Positions 34,502 through 45,901 of a stretch of 64,000 nt of DNA are shown one piece after another; position 1 is the first letter of the stretch, and each line of letters opens with the position of its first letter. The DNA is from Larix kaempferi. Its lineage: Eukaryota > Streptophyta > Pinopsida > Pinales > Pinaceae. The stretch is from the NCBI GenBank assembly GCA_027924585.1, contig BSBM01000252.1:6448001-6512000 (forward strand), written 5' to 3'. A program made the translations under genes and the position numbers. Under the pieces are notes generated by a model. That model made no database searches. It was not told where the DNA came from and saw nothing but the letters and a program-made list of their open reading frames with translations.

Positions 34502-35680
34502 ATGATGGGTGATGTCAAGTGAACCGTGCTGTGGGGGCTCGCCCCGGAGGCATTGAGAATGTCTCGGGGACTCAATGGTGACATATGGTGTCAAGTATCT
34601 GGGGGTTGTGTCGAGTGAAAAAAGGCTCAAAAACCCTAATGCAGCTGAGTGTGCAGAAGGAGAGAAAAAAAATACGGCACTGAGGCCAACAACCAGCTCA
34701 AAACGCTTACTGTAACAGTTGTGCTACAATAAGCGGAGCATCAACAACAATGGTCAGAATACCAGCAAGTAGCAAGTTTCCTAAAAAATAAAAATAGTGG
34801 ACTCGCTAGACCAAAGGGAGGTAAGGGAGCATGCAAACACCTAGCTAAATAGTATTCTGACTCAACCAAACATATCCTCTGCAAGGTGATGAAATCCAAG
34901 TCATACAATATGGATAGTAGAACCAAGTGGCTAAAGATATCCCCCTACCAGGAGGGACATCAGGTAAGACAATCCTAGAAGAAAGGAAACTAAGATATCC
35001 CGTTCATGACACGTCCATAAAAGGTGAATCTATAGCTCCAGTCCTATCACCGTGTGGGCTTAAAAGAAATCACCACACGCAGACCAACGAGTAGGTAGCT
35101 TTTAGTTACTCAATGGATTGCGGTATTCCACTCAGGCCTCCAGAACCAGTTTGGATACTTCAACCCTCCTAAGGGAGAGGCCCTCTGATAAACTAGTTGT
35201 GACCGTGTCAAAAAATACTAGGGGATTTTGGTTCTCTAATGGACAACAACTATGTCTCAAGTGTAAGCGACCGAGGGGTGTTATTTGGATGCCTATCCCC
35301 CCTGTCCTACCTAACTACAATATTCTTATGTGTTCCCCAAGTGGGGTTAGAATGTTGGTTGTGTTTATGTAGTATTTTAAGGATCACTTGAATTAGGTGA
35401 CATAGTGTGTGCGTGTGAGGTAATGAACCCAATCAAAAGTGCCACGGGGTGGGCAAATTTTTAACCAATAATAATAATGCAGAAATTTAACTTGCAATGC
35501 AAAATTTTATTTTTTCAATGTAAATGTTTAAACTTAAAAAAATTCTATAAATGGAACAAAAAGCATACTGCAGAAAAGGCTGTAGGTAAGTGTGGCTGCA
35601 GACAGAACAGGAGGTTGTACAGGTGCATAAAATATTGCAGCAAAGTTTTGGGTTCAAGAAAGGGTAAAAAATGTAGAAAA
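34502..35680 (-). other. Gypsy-A leader with conserved block
   Basis: After the ATGAT duplication the Gypsy-A sequence resumes with GTGATGTCAAGTG repeats of the same style as 11740-11815. About 34600-35400 matches 46855-47560 in the same orientation and 20860-21340 in inverse orientation. No coding frame is shared between the copies, so the conservation looks noncoding (packaging, splicing or translation signals are possible roles). Confidence 0.65.
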
Positions 35681-35689
35681 TAGAGCGCG

Positions 35690-36190
35690 GGTCTGTGACT
35701 GAAATGCGCGGTCTGGAGCGCGACTGAAGGAGTGAAACCTGCGGTCGCATTGCGGGTGTGTGGCCGAAAGGCATGGTTTGGGGCGCAGTTGTAGGGATGA
35801 AATCTGTGGTCGGATTGCGGGTATATGGCTGAAAGGCGCGGTTTGGGGCGTGGCTAAAGGGCTAAGAGCTGCGGTCGGATCGCGAGTTTACGACCACAAT
35901 GCGCACTATGGGGCGCGGAAAGGGGGTAGAAATCCGTGGTCGGATCCCAGGTCTGGGGATAAAATGCACAGTCTGGAGTGCGACAAAGGTGCAGAAAGCT
36001 ACCGTCTGGGCCGCGGGAAAGAGGCAGAAGGCTGCGCTTGGGTCGCGGAACAACGATAGAAAGTTGCGGTCTGGGACGTGGGAAAAAAACAAACAGTTGC
36101 GATCTGCATCGCGGAAAGACGGCTGAAAATTGTGATGTCGGTCGCGGCTGGAAAGAGCAGAACCGTGATCTGCAGCAGAAAACCCAACTG
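35690..36190. repeat. GC-rich tandem repeat in the Gypsy-A leader
   Basis: About ten imperfect units of 40-50 bp built on GCGGTCTGGGGCGCG and GCTGCGGTCGGATCGCG. Because of its composition several frames are open on both strands, but none has the features of a gene. Confidence 0.75.
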
Positions 36191-36280
36191 GCCGAAGCCA
36201 CAGCCGAACAGGGAAAACAGAAAAATATTTGTAGAAAACTAAATTTTTTAAAAAAATTTAACAAGAAATTCAAAGGAACA

Positions 36281-36295
36281 CTAGTGGAGTCGCCA
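36281..36295 (-). promoter_or_regulatory. Gypsy-A primer-binding site (tRNA-Arg type)
   Basis: On the minus strand TGGCGACTCCACTAG starts four bases after the LTR end CTACA. The first 13 bases fit the tRNA-Arg primer site better represented in Gypsy-B. Confidence 0.75.
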
Positions 36296-36299
36296 AAAC

Positions 36300-37066
36300 T
36301 GTAGCTAGGGTTTTCACCCTAGCTTGTGCAAATGAGCACCTACTAAGGAGAAGGGCCTCCTTAGTAGTAGTTCAACAAACAGTAAATTAAAACAGTAAAA
36401 CAATAAAATCTAAGCTAACATGTGCATCAACAGAAATAAAAGACAATGACAATATGAGAGAAAGTTTTCTTTTTGTATTATAATATAATCAAGATTACAT
36501 TTACCTCAAGTGTTGAAGTTGGTGGAGCTCTTGTAGTAGTCCATGAGGGCTTCCTTTGTGCTCCAATGGGTTCCTTCTTCTTCTCCAGTGTGTTTGAATA
36601 ATGGGCCAAAAGGGGCACTCAAATGGGAAAAACTAGCTCAAATGGTAAGCTAGGGTTTCAAGAGTGATTTTGGTAGAGTGAGGATAGGAAATATTGTGGA
36701 TATGAAATGGGGAGCCTCCATCACCTATTTATAGGTTTTTAGTGGTGGAGTATTGACCCATGGTTTTTGGCACCATATGATTTAGGTCAATTGTATAGGG
36801 TTTTTGCTTCCTTTTTCCCTCTTTTTCCTTTTTTTTATATTTTTTATTCCCTCTTATTTGATTTTTGGGAATTTAGGGCCCTTTTAGAGGGTTGTTTCTA
36901 TCTTTGGAGGAAATTTAAATTATTTTGGGGGAAAAGAGGTTTTTTGGCCTTTTGGAGGCTTTTTAATGGTTTTTTAAGGTTTTGGAGGCAAATATGGTAG
37001 GAAATATAGACAAATGAGTCATGTAATGAGGGAGATGAGATGGTGAGCACTTTTTGGGTGTTAACA
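36300..37066 (-). repeat. Gypsy-A 5' LTR
   Basis: On the minus strand it starts TGTTAACACCC and ends CCCTAGCTACA (TG...CA). TATAAATA lies on the minus strand at 36726-36733. The partner LTR is outside the window, so the limits rest on the termini, the primer site on one side and the start of Gypsy-D coding sequence on the other. Confidence 0.8.
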
Positions 37067-38050
37067 ATGCTGCACTATCATTAAAAGTAATAGATGAAGA
37101 TGGTCATATAGATAGGTTCATACAAAATGCATATTCTAACAATCATGGTCTTGAAAGATTTTTTGACATAGACCAGCAACAAGAAGGTGAAAGTTCTAAC
37201 CATAACTTAAATAAAATGTGGGTAGAAGTGCTATCTCTGGAAGAACAATCAGAAAAAGCAAAGACAATAGAAATTATGCCTGGAAAGATAGTCAACATTA
37301 ATTCCAATCTGAAGCCAGAGCAAGAAACGTCGTTAATGAAAGTACTATCAGAACAAAATAAATATTTTGCATGGACATATGTAGACATGAAAGGTATACA
37401 TCCTGATATCTGCAAACATTACATTTACATCAAAGAAGGATCTATTCCTATTAGGAAACCAAAAAGGAGGTTGAATCCAGCATTAAAGGACATTGTCAAA
37501 GTTGAACTACAGAAGTTATTAGATGCTGGGTTCATATATCCCATCTCTGACAGCGAATGGGTCTCACCACTGGTTATAGTCCCTAAAAAAGGAGGCAAAT
37601 GGAGAATTTGTGTGGACTACAAAGAGATAAATAAAGCAACCAAGAAAGATCACTTTCCACTCCCATTTATCAATCAGGTGCTGGACACATTAGCTGGGAA
37701 GAAGTATTTCTCATTTTTGGATGGCTTTAGTGGGTACAACCAAATTTTAATATATCCAGCTGATTAATATAAGACAACGTTTACATGCCCCTGGGGTACT
37801 TATGCATACAGAGTACTACCCTTTGGGCTATGTAATGCTCCAACAACATTCCAAAGGGACATACTAAGTATATTCTCTAATTTCATAAATGATCAAATGG
37901 AAGTCTTCATGGATGACTTCACACCCTATGGACAAAACTTTGACTAGGCATTGAACCATCTTGAATTAGTATTGAAAAAATGTATTAAGATGAGTTTATG
38001 TCTGAGCAATGACAAATGCATAATTTTAATGGAAGAAGGCATCGTTCTAG
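37067..38050 (+). pseudogene. Gypsy-D: truncated Ty3/Gypsy reverse transcriptase
   Basis: Plus-strand RT of another gypsy family, open from about 37054 to 37767 and continuing with a TAA (37765) and a TAG at about 37947. Motifs: WTYVDMKGIHPDICKHYIYI, SDSEWVSPLVIVPKKGGKWR, CVDYKEINKATKKDHFPLP, SFLDGFSGYNQI, LPFGLCNAPTTFQRDI, catalytic FMDD near 37910, and EEGIVL at the end. It stops exactly where CACTA-E begins, in the EEGIVLG(H) motif, and its upstream part is cut by the Gypsy-A LTR. The left remainder should lie beyond the window. Confidence 0.85.
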
Positions 38051-38339
38051 CACTAAGTTTTTTTGATCCAAAATCTGACGGCGAAAAAGTCGAATTTGCT
38101 ACAACCTATGGTCGCTCATCCGACAAGGCTAGTCTTTTTTTACCGTCGGTGGCATATCGGCTAAAATCTGACAAAGTTGAAAACGTCGGATATTCGACGG
38201 CCCTACCTCGTCGGTGATCCGACTTCCTCCAGCTTGATAGGTAGTATGATAACCGACAACTTTAACTTCCAATATTGGTCGGATATCATCCTTTTGCTGT
38301 CGAATATGCGACACACATTACAACGTCCCTTCCTTGATG

Positions 38340-38690
38340 GTGTCAGTTTAGTCGTCGATTACGCGACTCCCATACCATACAAAAAAGGTAGATCCAACAT
38401 TCCGAGCCGTCGGAAGTATGGCAAAGACGTCGGATATTACACTGCGGTCGTCGGTTAAGCGACGTCTATACCATACAAAAAAAGGTGGATTCGACGTTCC
38501 GAGCCGTCGGAAGTATGGCAAAGGCATCGGATATTACATTGCGGTCGTCAGTTAATTCGTCACTTAAGCGATGTCTATGCCATACAAAAAAAGGCGGATC
38601 CAACGTTTCGAGCCATCGGAAGTATGGTAAAGGCGTCGGATATTACCCTGCGGTCGTCGATTAAGCGACTACCCAATACATTTAAAAAAA
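38340..38690. repeat. Subterminal tandem repeat of CACTA-E
   Basis: Three units of about 95-107 bp with CATACAAAAAAAGG, GAGCCGTCGGAAGTATGG and GCGGTCGTCGGTTAAGCGAC. Short CGTCGG/CCGACG palindromes are typical of CACTA subterminal regions, where transposase or accessory protein binds. Confidence 0.75.
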
Positions 38691-39250
38691 AAACATTTTT
38701 GAAATAAAACTTTTCATATTGAATACATGTTCTCTAATGCCTATGCTTATGTAACATTGTGGCATATTCGTCACAAAGAGATGGTTGGTAGTGTGCTTCC
38801 ATTGTGTCAAGGTACTCTTACCTAACTTCTCTAATTTGGTATACTGAGGAGTTTATATATTCATGTATGAGATCATATTCTTTGAATAAGGCTCATTAGA
38901 TAGTTAATGGGTATTTACTTAATGTAAAAGGCTCATTTTTATTAAATAAGAACCAGTAGGTGGTTGGTAGTCATTAATTTTGAGATTGCATGTAGTTAGG
39001 GTTTTGTTTATTAAGAAACTATTTATAGCGCTAGAAGGATGTATATTTTTTTGTCAAAGATTGGTATTGTATTGAAGCTTTTCTCAAAGGAGCTCATCCT
39101 CTCGAAGAGGCCCATGAAAATTACTCTTTCTTTTTGAATTTATTAATACAAGTGTTATATTTTGCAAGTTTAATCTCTTTCTTTCATTTTCTTTTGTTCA
39201 CTTATATTTATTTGAGGTTAAGGATATTGATTCCAAGGAAATTAAAGAGA

Positions 39251-41715
39251 AGGTTAAGGATATTGATTCCATTGCATCATTTACTCAACCTTTGAAGTTA
39301 TGGAAACTCGAAATTGGTTATGAGGAGCAACCAAAAATCACAACAAGCTCCAAGAAATTGTCAAAATTTAAACGACACGCGAGTGGGTTGTAGAAAGCCA
39401 ACATCGTAGCCATTCATTGAGCTCCTCTCTGTTTCGAGAATAATTTCATATTCTCTACTGAACAGGGCCAACCATGTGAAGGTGGAAGCTCTTATGGCCC
39501 CTCCCCCCCCCTCGCATCACTCTCAATTCCCCATACCCAATGCATGCACTTGAAAAAAACAAATATGTGCAAATTCATCCATTATTCATTCAATAAATGC
39601 TAACATTCACTAAACCATTGTTTTTGTCGATCCACACATTCATTCAATAAAAGATAACATTCAATAAACCATTCATTAATAATTCAGTCAACACATTCAT
39701 TCAATAAAAGCTGAAATTCAAGAAAGGTAACAGTTTACTACACTGAATCATTAAAACATTAGAAAATTCATTAAACCATTCATTCATTAATTAGTCCAAA
39801 AATCGTGGATGATATATTGTTATAAAAAATATTTAGATGAGATTTGAACCTGCGACCTATGTTTAGTCCCAAGGATACCACCTTCAAGCTTGACCTTATC
39901 AATGAATTCCCATCACCATTTCCTCTCATACGACGTCCCAAAACCATTTCTCTCGACACCCACTCTTCATTTATTCTGCATGCATTTCACTATGCAACTG
40001 TCTCAGATTCCCATTGCATTTTCCATCAATTAGTTTATCAATTCAGTATGACCCACGTCCGCCGTCCAATGAGTGTTTTCGCGGTCTTCAGTTTTAGCCT
40101 GGTAACGGTTGACGATTCATGGTATTACGTTTCCTTTCGGCTACAAATGACAAACTCATAGCTCACTATGAAGGTTTTTTAACAAATGTGACGGTCAAAG
40201 AAATATTGATAGTGAAATATGAGTTTGCCATATTGTAGCTTAAGGGAAACACAATAGAATGAATCGTCACCATTGTTAGGTTGGAACTCAAGACTACAGA
40301 AACACTCCTCGGACGGCAGGCGTGGGTCATACCGAATTGATAAACTAATAGAGGGAAAACGCAACGAGAATCTGAGACGATTGCATAGTGAAATGCATAC
40401 AGAATGAATCAAGGTTGAATGTGGTAGCCCACCATCTCACATTGTGAAATGCATGCAGAATGAATCGATCTTGAAGGTGGTCTCCCATTTCCAGCTACAC
40501 TTCAAGCTTGAAGGTGGTAGCCTTGGGACTAGACATAGGTCGTAGGTTCAAATCTCCTTAGTTCAGTTTGCACCCTGTTATTTTTTCGATGCAAACTATA
40601 TATTTTCTTTAATTTGCTGTTGAATTTAATTCCCTAGCGTAAGAGGAGCCATTATGGTTAAGTTGCATTCCTATAAAAAAGATGAACATTTACAACAAGC
40701 CGCATGTCTCTAATTGTTGTCGATGTATGCTAGCTTAGTTGCAAATATCATGCTTCAGAAGAAGCCAGCCTTGAATGGTAAATATAACAATTTGGAAGGG
40801 TTTAATGTGAGGTTAAAGATATTGATTCCAGTGCATCATTTACTCAACCTTTGAAGTTGTGGAAACTGGAAATTGGTTATGAGTAGCAACCAAAAATCAC
40901 AACAAGCTCTAGGAAATTGTCAAAATTTAGACAACACGCGAATGGGTTGTAGAAAGCCAGCATCGTAGCCATTCATTGAGATCCTCTATGTTTCGAGAAT
41001 AATTTCATATTCTCTACTGAACAGGGCCAACCACGTGAAGGTTGAAGCTCTTATGCCCCCCCCTCACATCACTCTCAATTCCCCATACCTAATGCATGTG
41101 CTTGAAAAAAATAAATATGTGCAAATTCATCCATATTTCATCATGAACTTTCATCCATATATGTGCAAATTCATCCATATTTCATCATGTGGAAACTCGA
41201 AATTGGTTATGAGGAGCAACCAAAAATCACAACAAGCTCCAAGAAATTGACAAAATTTAGACGACACGCGAGTCGGTTGTAGAAATCCAGCATCGTAGCC
41301 ATTCATTGAGCTCCTCTTTGTTTCGAGAATAATTTCATATTCTCTATTGAACAGGGCCAACCACGTGAAGGTGGAAGCTCTTATGCCCCCCCCCCTCACA
41401 TCACTCTCAATTCCCCATACCCAATACATGTACTTGAAAAAAACAAATATGTGCAAATTCATCCATATTTCATCATGAACTTTCATCCATTATTCATTCA
41501 ATAAATGCTAACATTCACTAAACCATCGTTTCAGTCGATCAACACATTCATTCAATAAACCATTCATTAATCATTCATTCAATAAAAGTTGAAATTCAAT
41601 GAAGGTAACAGTTTACTACATTGAATCATTAAAACATTAGAACATTCATTAAACCATTCATTCATTCATTAGACCAAAAATTGTGGACGATATATTGTTA
41701 TCAAAAATATTTAGA
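39251..41715. repeat. Three-copy direct repeat inside CACTA-E
   Basis: Copies lie at about 39251-39838, 40810-41168 and 41187-41715. They share GAAATTGGTTATGAG(G/T)AGCAAC, ACAACAAGCTC, CGAGAATAATTTCATATTCT and CATTCATTCAATAAA. Copy 2 is truncated on its right. Copies 2 and 3 are adjacent; copies 1 and 2 are separated by the inverted repeat. Confidence 0.85.
39840..40561. repeat. Long inverted repeat (fold-back) inside CACTA-E
   Basis: Arms at about 39840-40171 and 40190-40561. The outer ends read GAGATTTGAACCT(G/A)CGACC on one strand and the complement on the other; inner matches include GTTTATCAATTC and TATGACCCACG. One arm has an extra partial copy. The outer end resembles a pol III B box (GGTTCAAATCT), so a tRNA-derived SINE origin is possible. 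Confidence 0.75.
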
Positions 41716-44700
41716 CACCATTTTTCTCGTCACTTCTTTTCATAATTTTTTCTTCTCTTCAGTGGTACATAATCTATAAGAGGACCATCTACATCTGGAC
41801 TTTCTTCTCCAGTTCTTGGTTCTTTAGTAGGCGCTTTTGGTGATGTATGCAATATCCTAGATGATTGTTGTTCTAGACGTGGATTTTGCAGCAAGGGGTT
41901 CGGATTTGCTGCAACGATGTGAAAATGTTACATCATTATATTTTGCTATTGTAATGACAAGTTTTTCATTTAAAAAAATTCATTATGAAGGTGTTGTTTT
42001 ACCTGGTGTGACCAAATCATGTTGTTGATGTTCTTGTCCAGTCTCAACCTGTACAGTTTCACCCTCTACATGCTCTGCAGTTGAAATACAGTGAACTACA
42101 ATTAATGGTCACCATTTTCAATGCTATACATAAAATTGTAGCATATGAATAAATTCATTACCAGGATTTGAAGCTTGATCATCGATTTGTTGTTGTCCCT
42201 CCTCGACACTAATGGGATCATTGCTTTCCTGTTAAAAACAGAGTCAATATTTTACATCAAGTATTTGTAATGAAAATATTCCACAAGCGACAAATATTCA
42301 TTAAACTATATAGATTCTATATACCTGTGCACCGGATGGATTGGTACCACAAGACTGTGTTTGCCCAGATAAGCTTCTTCGGCGTTCAGCAACAGCTCCA
42401 AATCCTTCCTGGAAGCCAAGCTTCATGTCTTCCTCTGTGGGTACTTCATTGAATCGACCAGCCTGCATATTTGCTTATCGTCGTTAATTAACATTTTACG
42501 GTGCACTAAAACGAAAAATAATTTTCAATTTATTATTTGTATTCATTGTTGGTTTCTCGAAACTTACAATCCGTGCCGCCAAATTCGAATAACCACCAGG
42601 GCCAAGCTTGTGCGGACCTATTTTTTCTAGTCTTGCCTTTGTGGCCTTTGATGTGTCTGATAGCCTATGCAAGTGTTGAAATACGTTAGATGTTCCAAGT
42701 TCGATATAGAAATCAAGGATAATAAGGTTTAGAATTACATTGCGGAAAGTATTGCATACCTCCCTGTTCCTGGTGTTAGCTTTCCTTCTCTTCTCAGAGC
42801 CCTCTCCTTTCCATCTTCCATTAGAGCTCTCCACTCCATTGCTGGAATCATTGGTGGGCGCTCATACCTCTGGTTTTTTTCGAGGTGTGTCCTATATTGG
42901 TCTCGGACAACCTTCACATGTTGACAAGCCTTTTTTAGGACATTGGCATGACTGAAGGTTTTGTCCCCAAATAGGCCAACCAACCGATTAGTGAGTTCAT
43001 CTTTGAAATGTTTCGGTTGTCTATCCCACCTTGTTCGGATGGTGGGCCCGAAGATCTCCAATCAAAAGTCATTTATATGTTTATAGAAAACGTCGTTTCC
43101 TGCACAACGATCATACCATGATCATAATTAGTTGATAAAAAATGTTTTATCGGTATATTACAATGAAATTATAAACACTAATTAACCTGATCAACTATGA
43201 TTAATTACCTAGTATCTTCACTATCTTTATTGGGACGAGATCTTCGTCCACCAAAAATGTTGTCTCCAGTGTTCCTGTTCTTTTGACATGGGAAGATCCT
43301 AGAAATGCAGCTTCTTCAACATCAAAATTAGTAGGGGACTTGGTGTCGACCCCTTCTTGTGGACGATCCATTGTGTGTTGCTCAGTAGCGGCTGCTGCGC
43401 TCATAGCAGGGGTCCGTGGTGTTTCAGAACATGTTGCCAACTGTTCAATCGACAACAATGGCGAAGGATTCGAACTACGTGGAGTCATTTGGTCGTGATG
43501 CAAAGTCTCTCCACGAGCCTCGCTGGGGCCAACACCACCTTGACCACTATTGTGTGGTCCCTTATAATTCTGTAAATACACACCATGTCTTATACGTTCA
43601 AAACTATCATATGAAAGAGAACATTATAAAGATTTAAACGAATTATTCTATGATTCAAGATTCCTCAACTTACTCGCAAGGTATTAGATCTATGTTCCAA
43701 TAATGTAATCCTTTCTGTAATTGCACTTGTCTGCAGAACCTGGATTAGTAGAGTAAGGATTTCTGCACTATATCTATTCAACAATTTCTCTACCATCTTT
43801 AGCGGGTCTGTGGCTTCACCAATTTTTTCGCAATCGTGAAGCACCTCTACCACTTCAGGTTCTAACGAAAAATCTTGCGATGCTGATTCATACTGCGATT
43901 CATTAGTGGGATGCAACAAACATATATAAAGCACTACTGAGTTCTCTATTGATAGATTCCAAATTTTATATTAACGTAACATATCTATCATGATAGATTC
44001 GTAAAATTACAACACGCTTTACATTATCATAACGAAACCAGTATACACACGAAAAATACATAACAAAATTAACATTATGCTATGTATTATATTGGTACAA
44101 TTGAAATGAATTATACCTGTGACCTCGAGGATCGCGATCCACTCATTGGATCAATGGTCATAGGCAACTTGCCCTGATCTGCTAATATCTAATATTTGCC
44201 CCTAACAACACCCTAATAAAAAAACATAGTGAAAGTAACCTAAACGAATCCAAAACTATTCATGAATAAACACATCAAAACAATTATTATTCATATTATA
44301 TTTTTAATATTACAAAGATGTATACCCGTTGCGTGAACCCTGGTGTGGCCGACCTTATGGAACCGACCTACATAAAAAACATAGACTAGAAAATTACGTA
44401 AACGAAACCAAATATTCATTGAAACATTAATATAATGCTAAAACATTTTGACATATTTTAATTGTACAATTCAAATCAGGTCTACCTGTTTCCCCGAGGG
44501 TGTTGTCGTTTGATCAACATTCGACGGGTGTATTTCCCGATCAACGTTTTGCATCAAATATAAATAACATTATATAAAACAAAACAAGTTATTAATAATG
44601 GAAAAACAAAGCAAATAAAAACTTTTTTTTCTTATTATATTTGTACTATTAGAAAGATGTATACCTGCTCCATCGAGGAAGAAGTACTCCTCCGACCATT

Positions 44701-44730
44701 TGTTGGTAGGGATTTATCCTGATGACTAGC
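41700..44730 (-). pseudogene. PTTA/Transposase_24-type multi-exon gene of CACTA-E
   Basis: Read on the minus strand as at least eight exon-like blocks bounded by AG acceptors and GT donors, many ending CAG before GTATAC-like sequence. Blocks include 44665-44730, a block near 44110-44210 with GKLPMTIDPMSGS, one at 43201-43573, one at about 42770-43096 (RTRWDRQPKHFKDEL; QRYERPPMIPAMEWRALM), one near 42560-42662 (GPHKLGPGGYSNLAARI) and one at 42330-42467 (EEDMKLGFQEGFGAVAERRR). The order and spacing follow the plant transposase PTTA/En/Spm (Transposase_24) pattern. A TGA just before LEIFGPTIRTRW and a TAG-type stop near 44185 show decay. No TNP2/DDE catalytic gene was seen, so the element would depend on another. 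Confidence 0.6.
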
Positions 44731-44822
44731 CTGCGAAGTAAATATGGGAAATTTAAATGAAATAAACTAACAAAAAATCCTTATGATGTTTAATTTATTA
44801 CTAAAAGGTTGGGTAAAATGTT

Positions 44823-45567
44823 TTATAGTAACCTTGTTTGTATCTACTCGGTTCACAGGGTAATTAATAAGCAACTCGTCCCCTGCAGATATTGTTTTAA
44901 TAGAAACTACAAAAACACGGTTTCCTTCACGCCCTTCAAATTCGCAGTTTGGTTACTTAATTGTAGACCCTGTTTGTGAACTGTTTATAAACCCCGCAAT
45001 ATTCCCTATGGCCTTTGGCCTTCCGTCCATGTACAACGTTCTTCCTTTATTTTGATTTTTGTCTTTCAATTATAAATAGTTTGCTGACAATCCATAGATA
45101 CGCATACTTTTTGTATATCGGACAAGGCGCATCCAATCGTTGTAGTTGTATATGAGTCCAACAAACTCCATCAATTCTATACATGTCCCGTAACCGACCA
45201 AGATGCAATCCATGGAAAACAACCTGAAATCATGTATCGATGACGGTGCAATTCGATATCTCCTCTTGTTCACACAAAAATTAGTGTTCGGTGGAGGAAG
45301 ATCCTTCAGTACCCATTGTTTCACTAAATGTCTGTACCTCAAGGGAACCTCTTCGTCGTCTTTTGTCTCATCACCATAGGAACATGCCCCCCCTTGACCG
45401 TGAAAAAATTCATTGCATCTATGGAATCTTCTTTTGGTTTTTTGAAATCTAGTTGATACAATTCTTCTAGACCTACTGGATGTCTCACTTTCCTCTAGTC
45501 TTCCTGAACTCCCCTCGCTCGAGGAAGACAGATCAGACAAATACCTGTTTGGTTCTACCTGCACCAT
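44823..45567 (-). pseudogene. SET-domain protein fragment in CACTA-E
   Basis: From ATG 45567 a Ser-rich N-terminus (SDLSSSSEGSSGRLEESETS) and basic segment lead to a SET-like domain. It has GTCIELMEFVGLIYNYND, then YGLSANYL, an in-frame TAA at 45070-45072, MDGRPKAIGNIAGFINSS (the GNxxxFxN motif), PNCEFEGREGNRVFVVSI, and AGDELLINY (motif IV). A second TAA precedes PNCEF. The frame ends VDTNK at a possible donor near 44823. SET domains methylate lysines; this copy is broken. It is on the same strand and just upstream of the transposase-type exons, about 335 bp from the right end of the element, so it may be the first exon of one gene or a captured host fragment. Confidence 0.65.
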
Positions 45568-45901
45568 TGGAAAAAGTTTAGATTCGACCGCAAGGCATAG
45601 CGCCTCTCAAAAGTTGACGTGTATCACATTTTATAATTTTACTTGATCCTCATTCCCTTTGTCAACATGTAGGCATTCAAGTGATGATCGGAAGACGACC
45701 AATTTATATTTCTTAAGAGTAGAAAGTCATGCAATATTTATGAGTTTTTTTTTTACTATTTGATTTAACGCTACATCACACATGTAACATACAAGTAACA
45801 CACATAAAATACTACACATACAGGTTATAGGATCTCCTCTAATGCTACAAGTCCTGGCTACTTAATGAAAACTATTTACGACATATTTGATTACCTTAGT
45901 G

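Larger units (their letters stand above)
1..37066 (-). mobile_element. Gypsy-A: Tat-like Ty3/Gypsy retrotransposon, partial, split by a nested element
   Basis: Reading on the minus strand, the order is LTR (36300-37066), primer site, long leader, gag, protease, RT-RNase H, integrase, a second RNase H, then a 3' region with an antisense gene. The 3' LTR must lie left of base 1. The element is interrupted in its gag region by Gypsy-B: ATGAT occurs at 11816-11820 and again at 34502-34506, and removing Gypsy-B joins two stretches of similar short repeats. RT-RNase H-integrase plus archaeal-type RNase H is the arrangement known for the Tat lineage. Every coding block has in-frame stops. The limits of the left part are inferred from homology with Gypsy-B. 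Confidence 0.8.
38051..45901 (-). mobile_element. CACTA-E: putative CACTA (En/Spm-like) DNA transposon
   Basis: The left end is CACTAAG and the right end CTTAGTG, each flanked by TAG (38048-38050 and 45902-45904), the 3-bp duplication expected of CACTA elements. The left end has subterminal repeats rich in CGTCGG. The gene content (PTTA/Transposase_24-type exons) runs on the minus strand from near the right end. The TIR is only 7 bp, shorter than usual, and the right subterminal region has no matching repeats; the Gypsy-D frame does not clearly resume after 45904. The boundary call is therefore moderate; the family call rests on the gene. Confidence 0.55.

Noticed and set aside
35760-36273. 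Overlapping long open frames on both strands
   Set aside because: They arise from the GC-rich tandem repeat and show no domain or codon bias.
36767-37000. Small hydrophobic Phe-rich frame
   Set aside because: It lies in the Gypsy-A LTR in a T-rich stretch, antisense to the element; composition explains it.
40505-40561. tRNA gene suggested by GGTTCAAATCTC
   Set aside because: Only a B-box-like word is present; no cloverleaf can be drawn by eye. Kept as a possible SINE end.
45070-45567. SET region as an intact host gene
   Set aside because: Two in-frame TAA stops and its place inside the transposon boundaries argue against a working gene.
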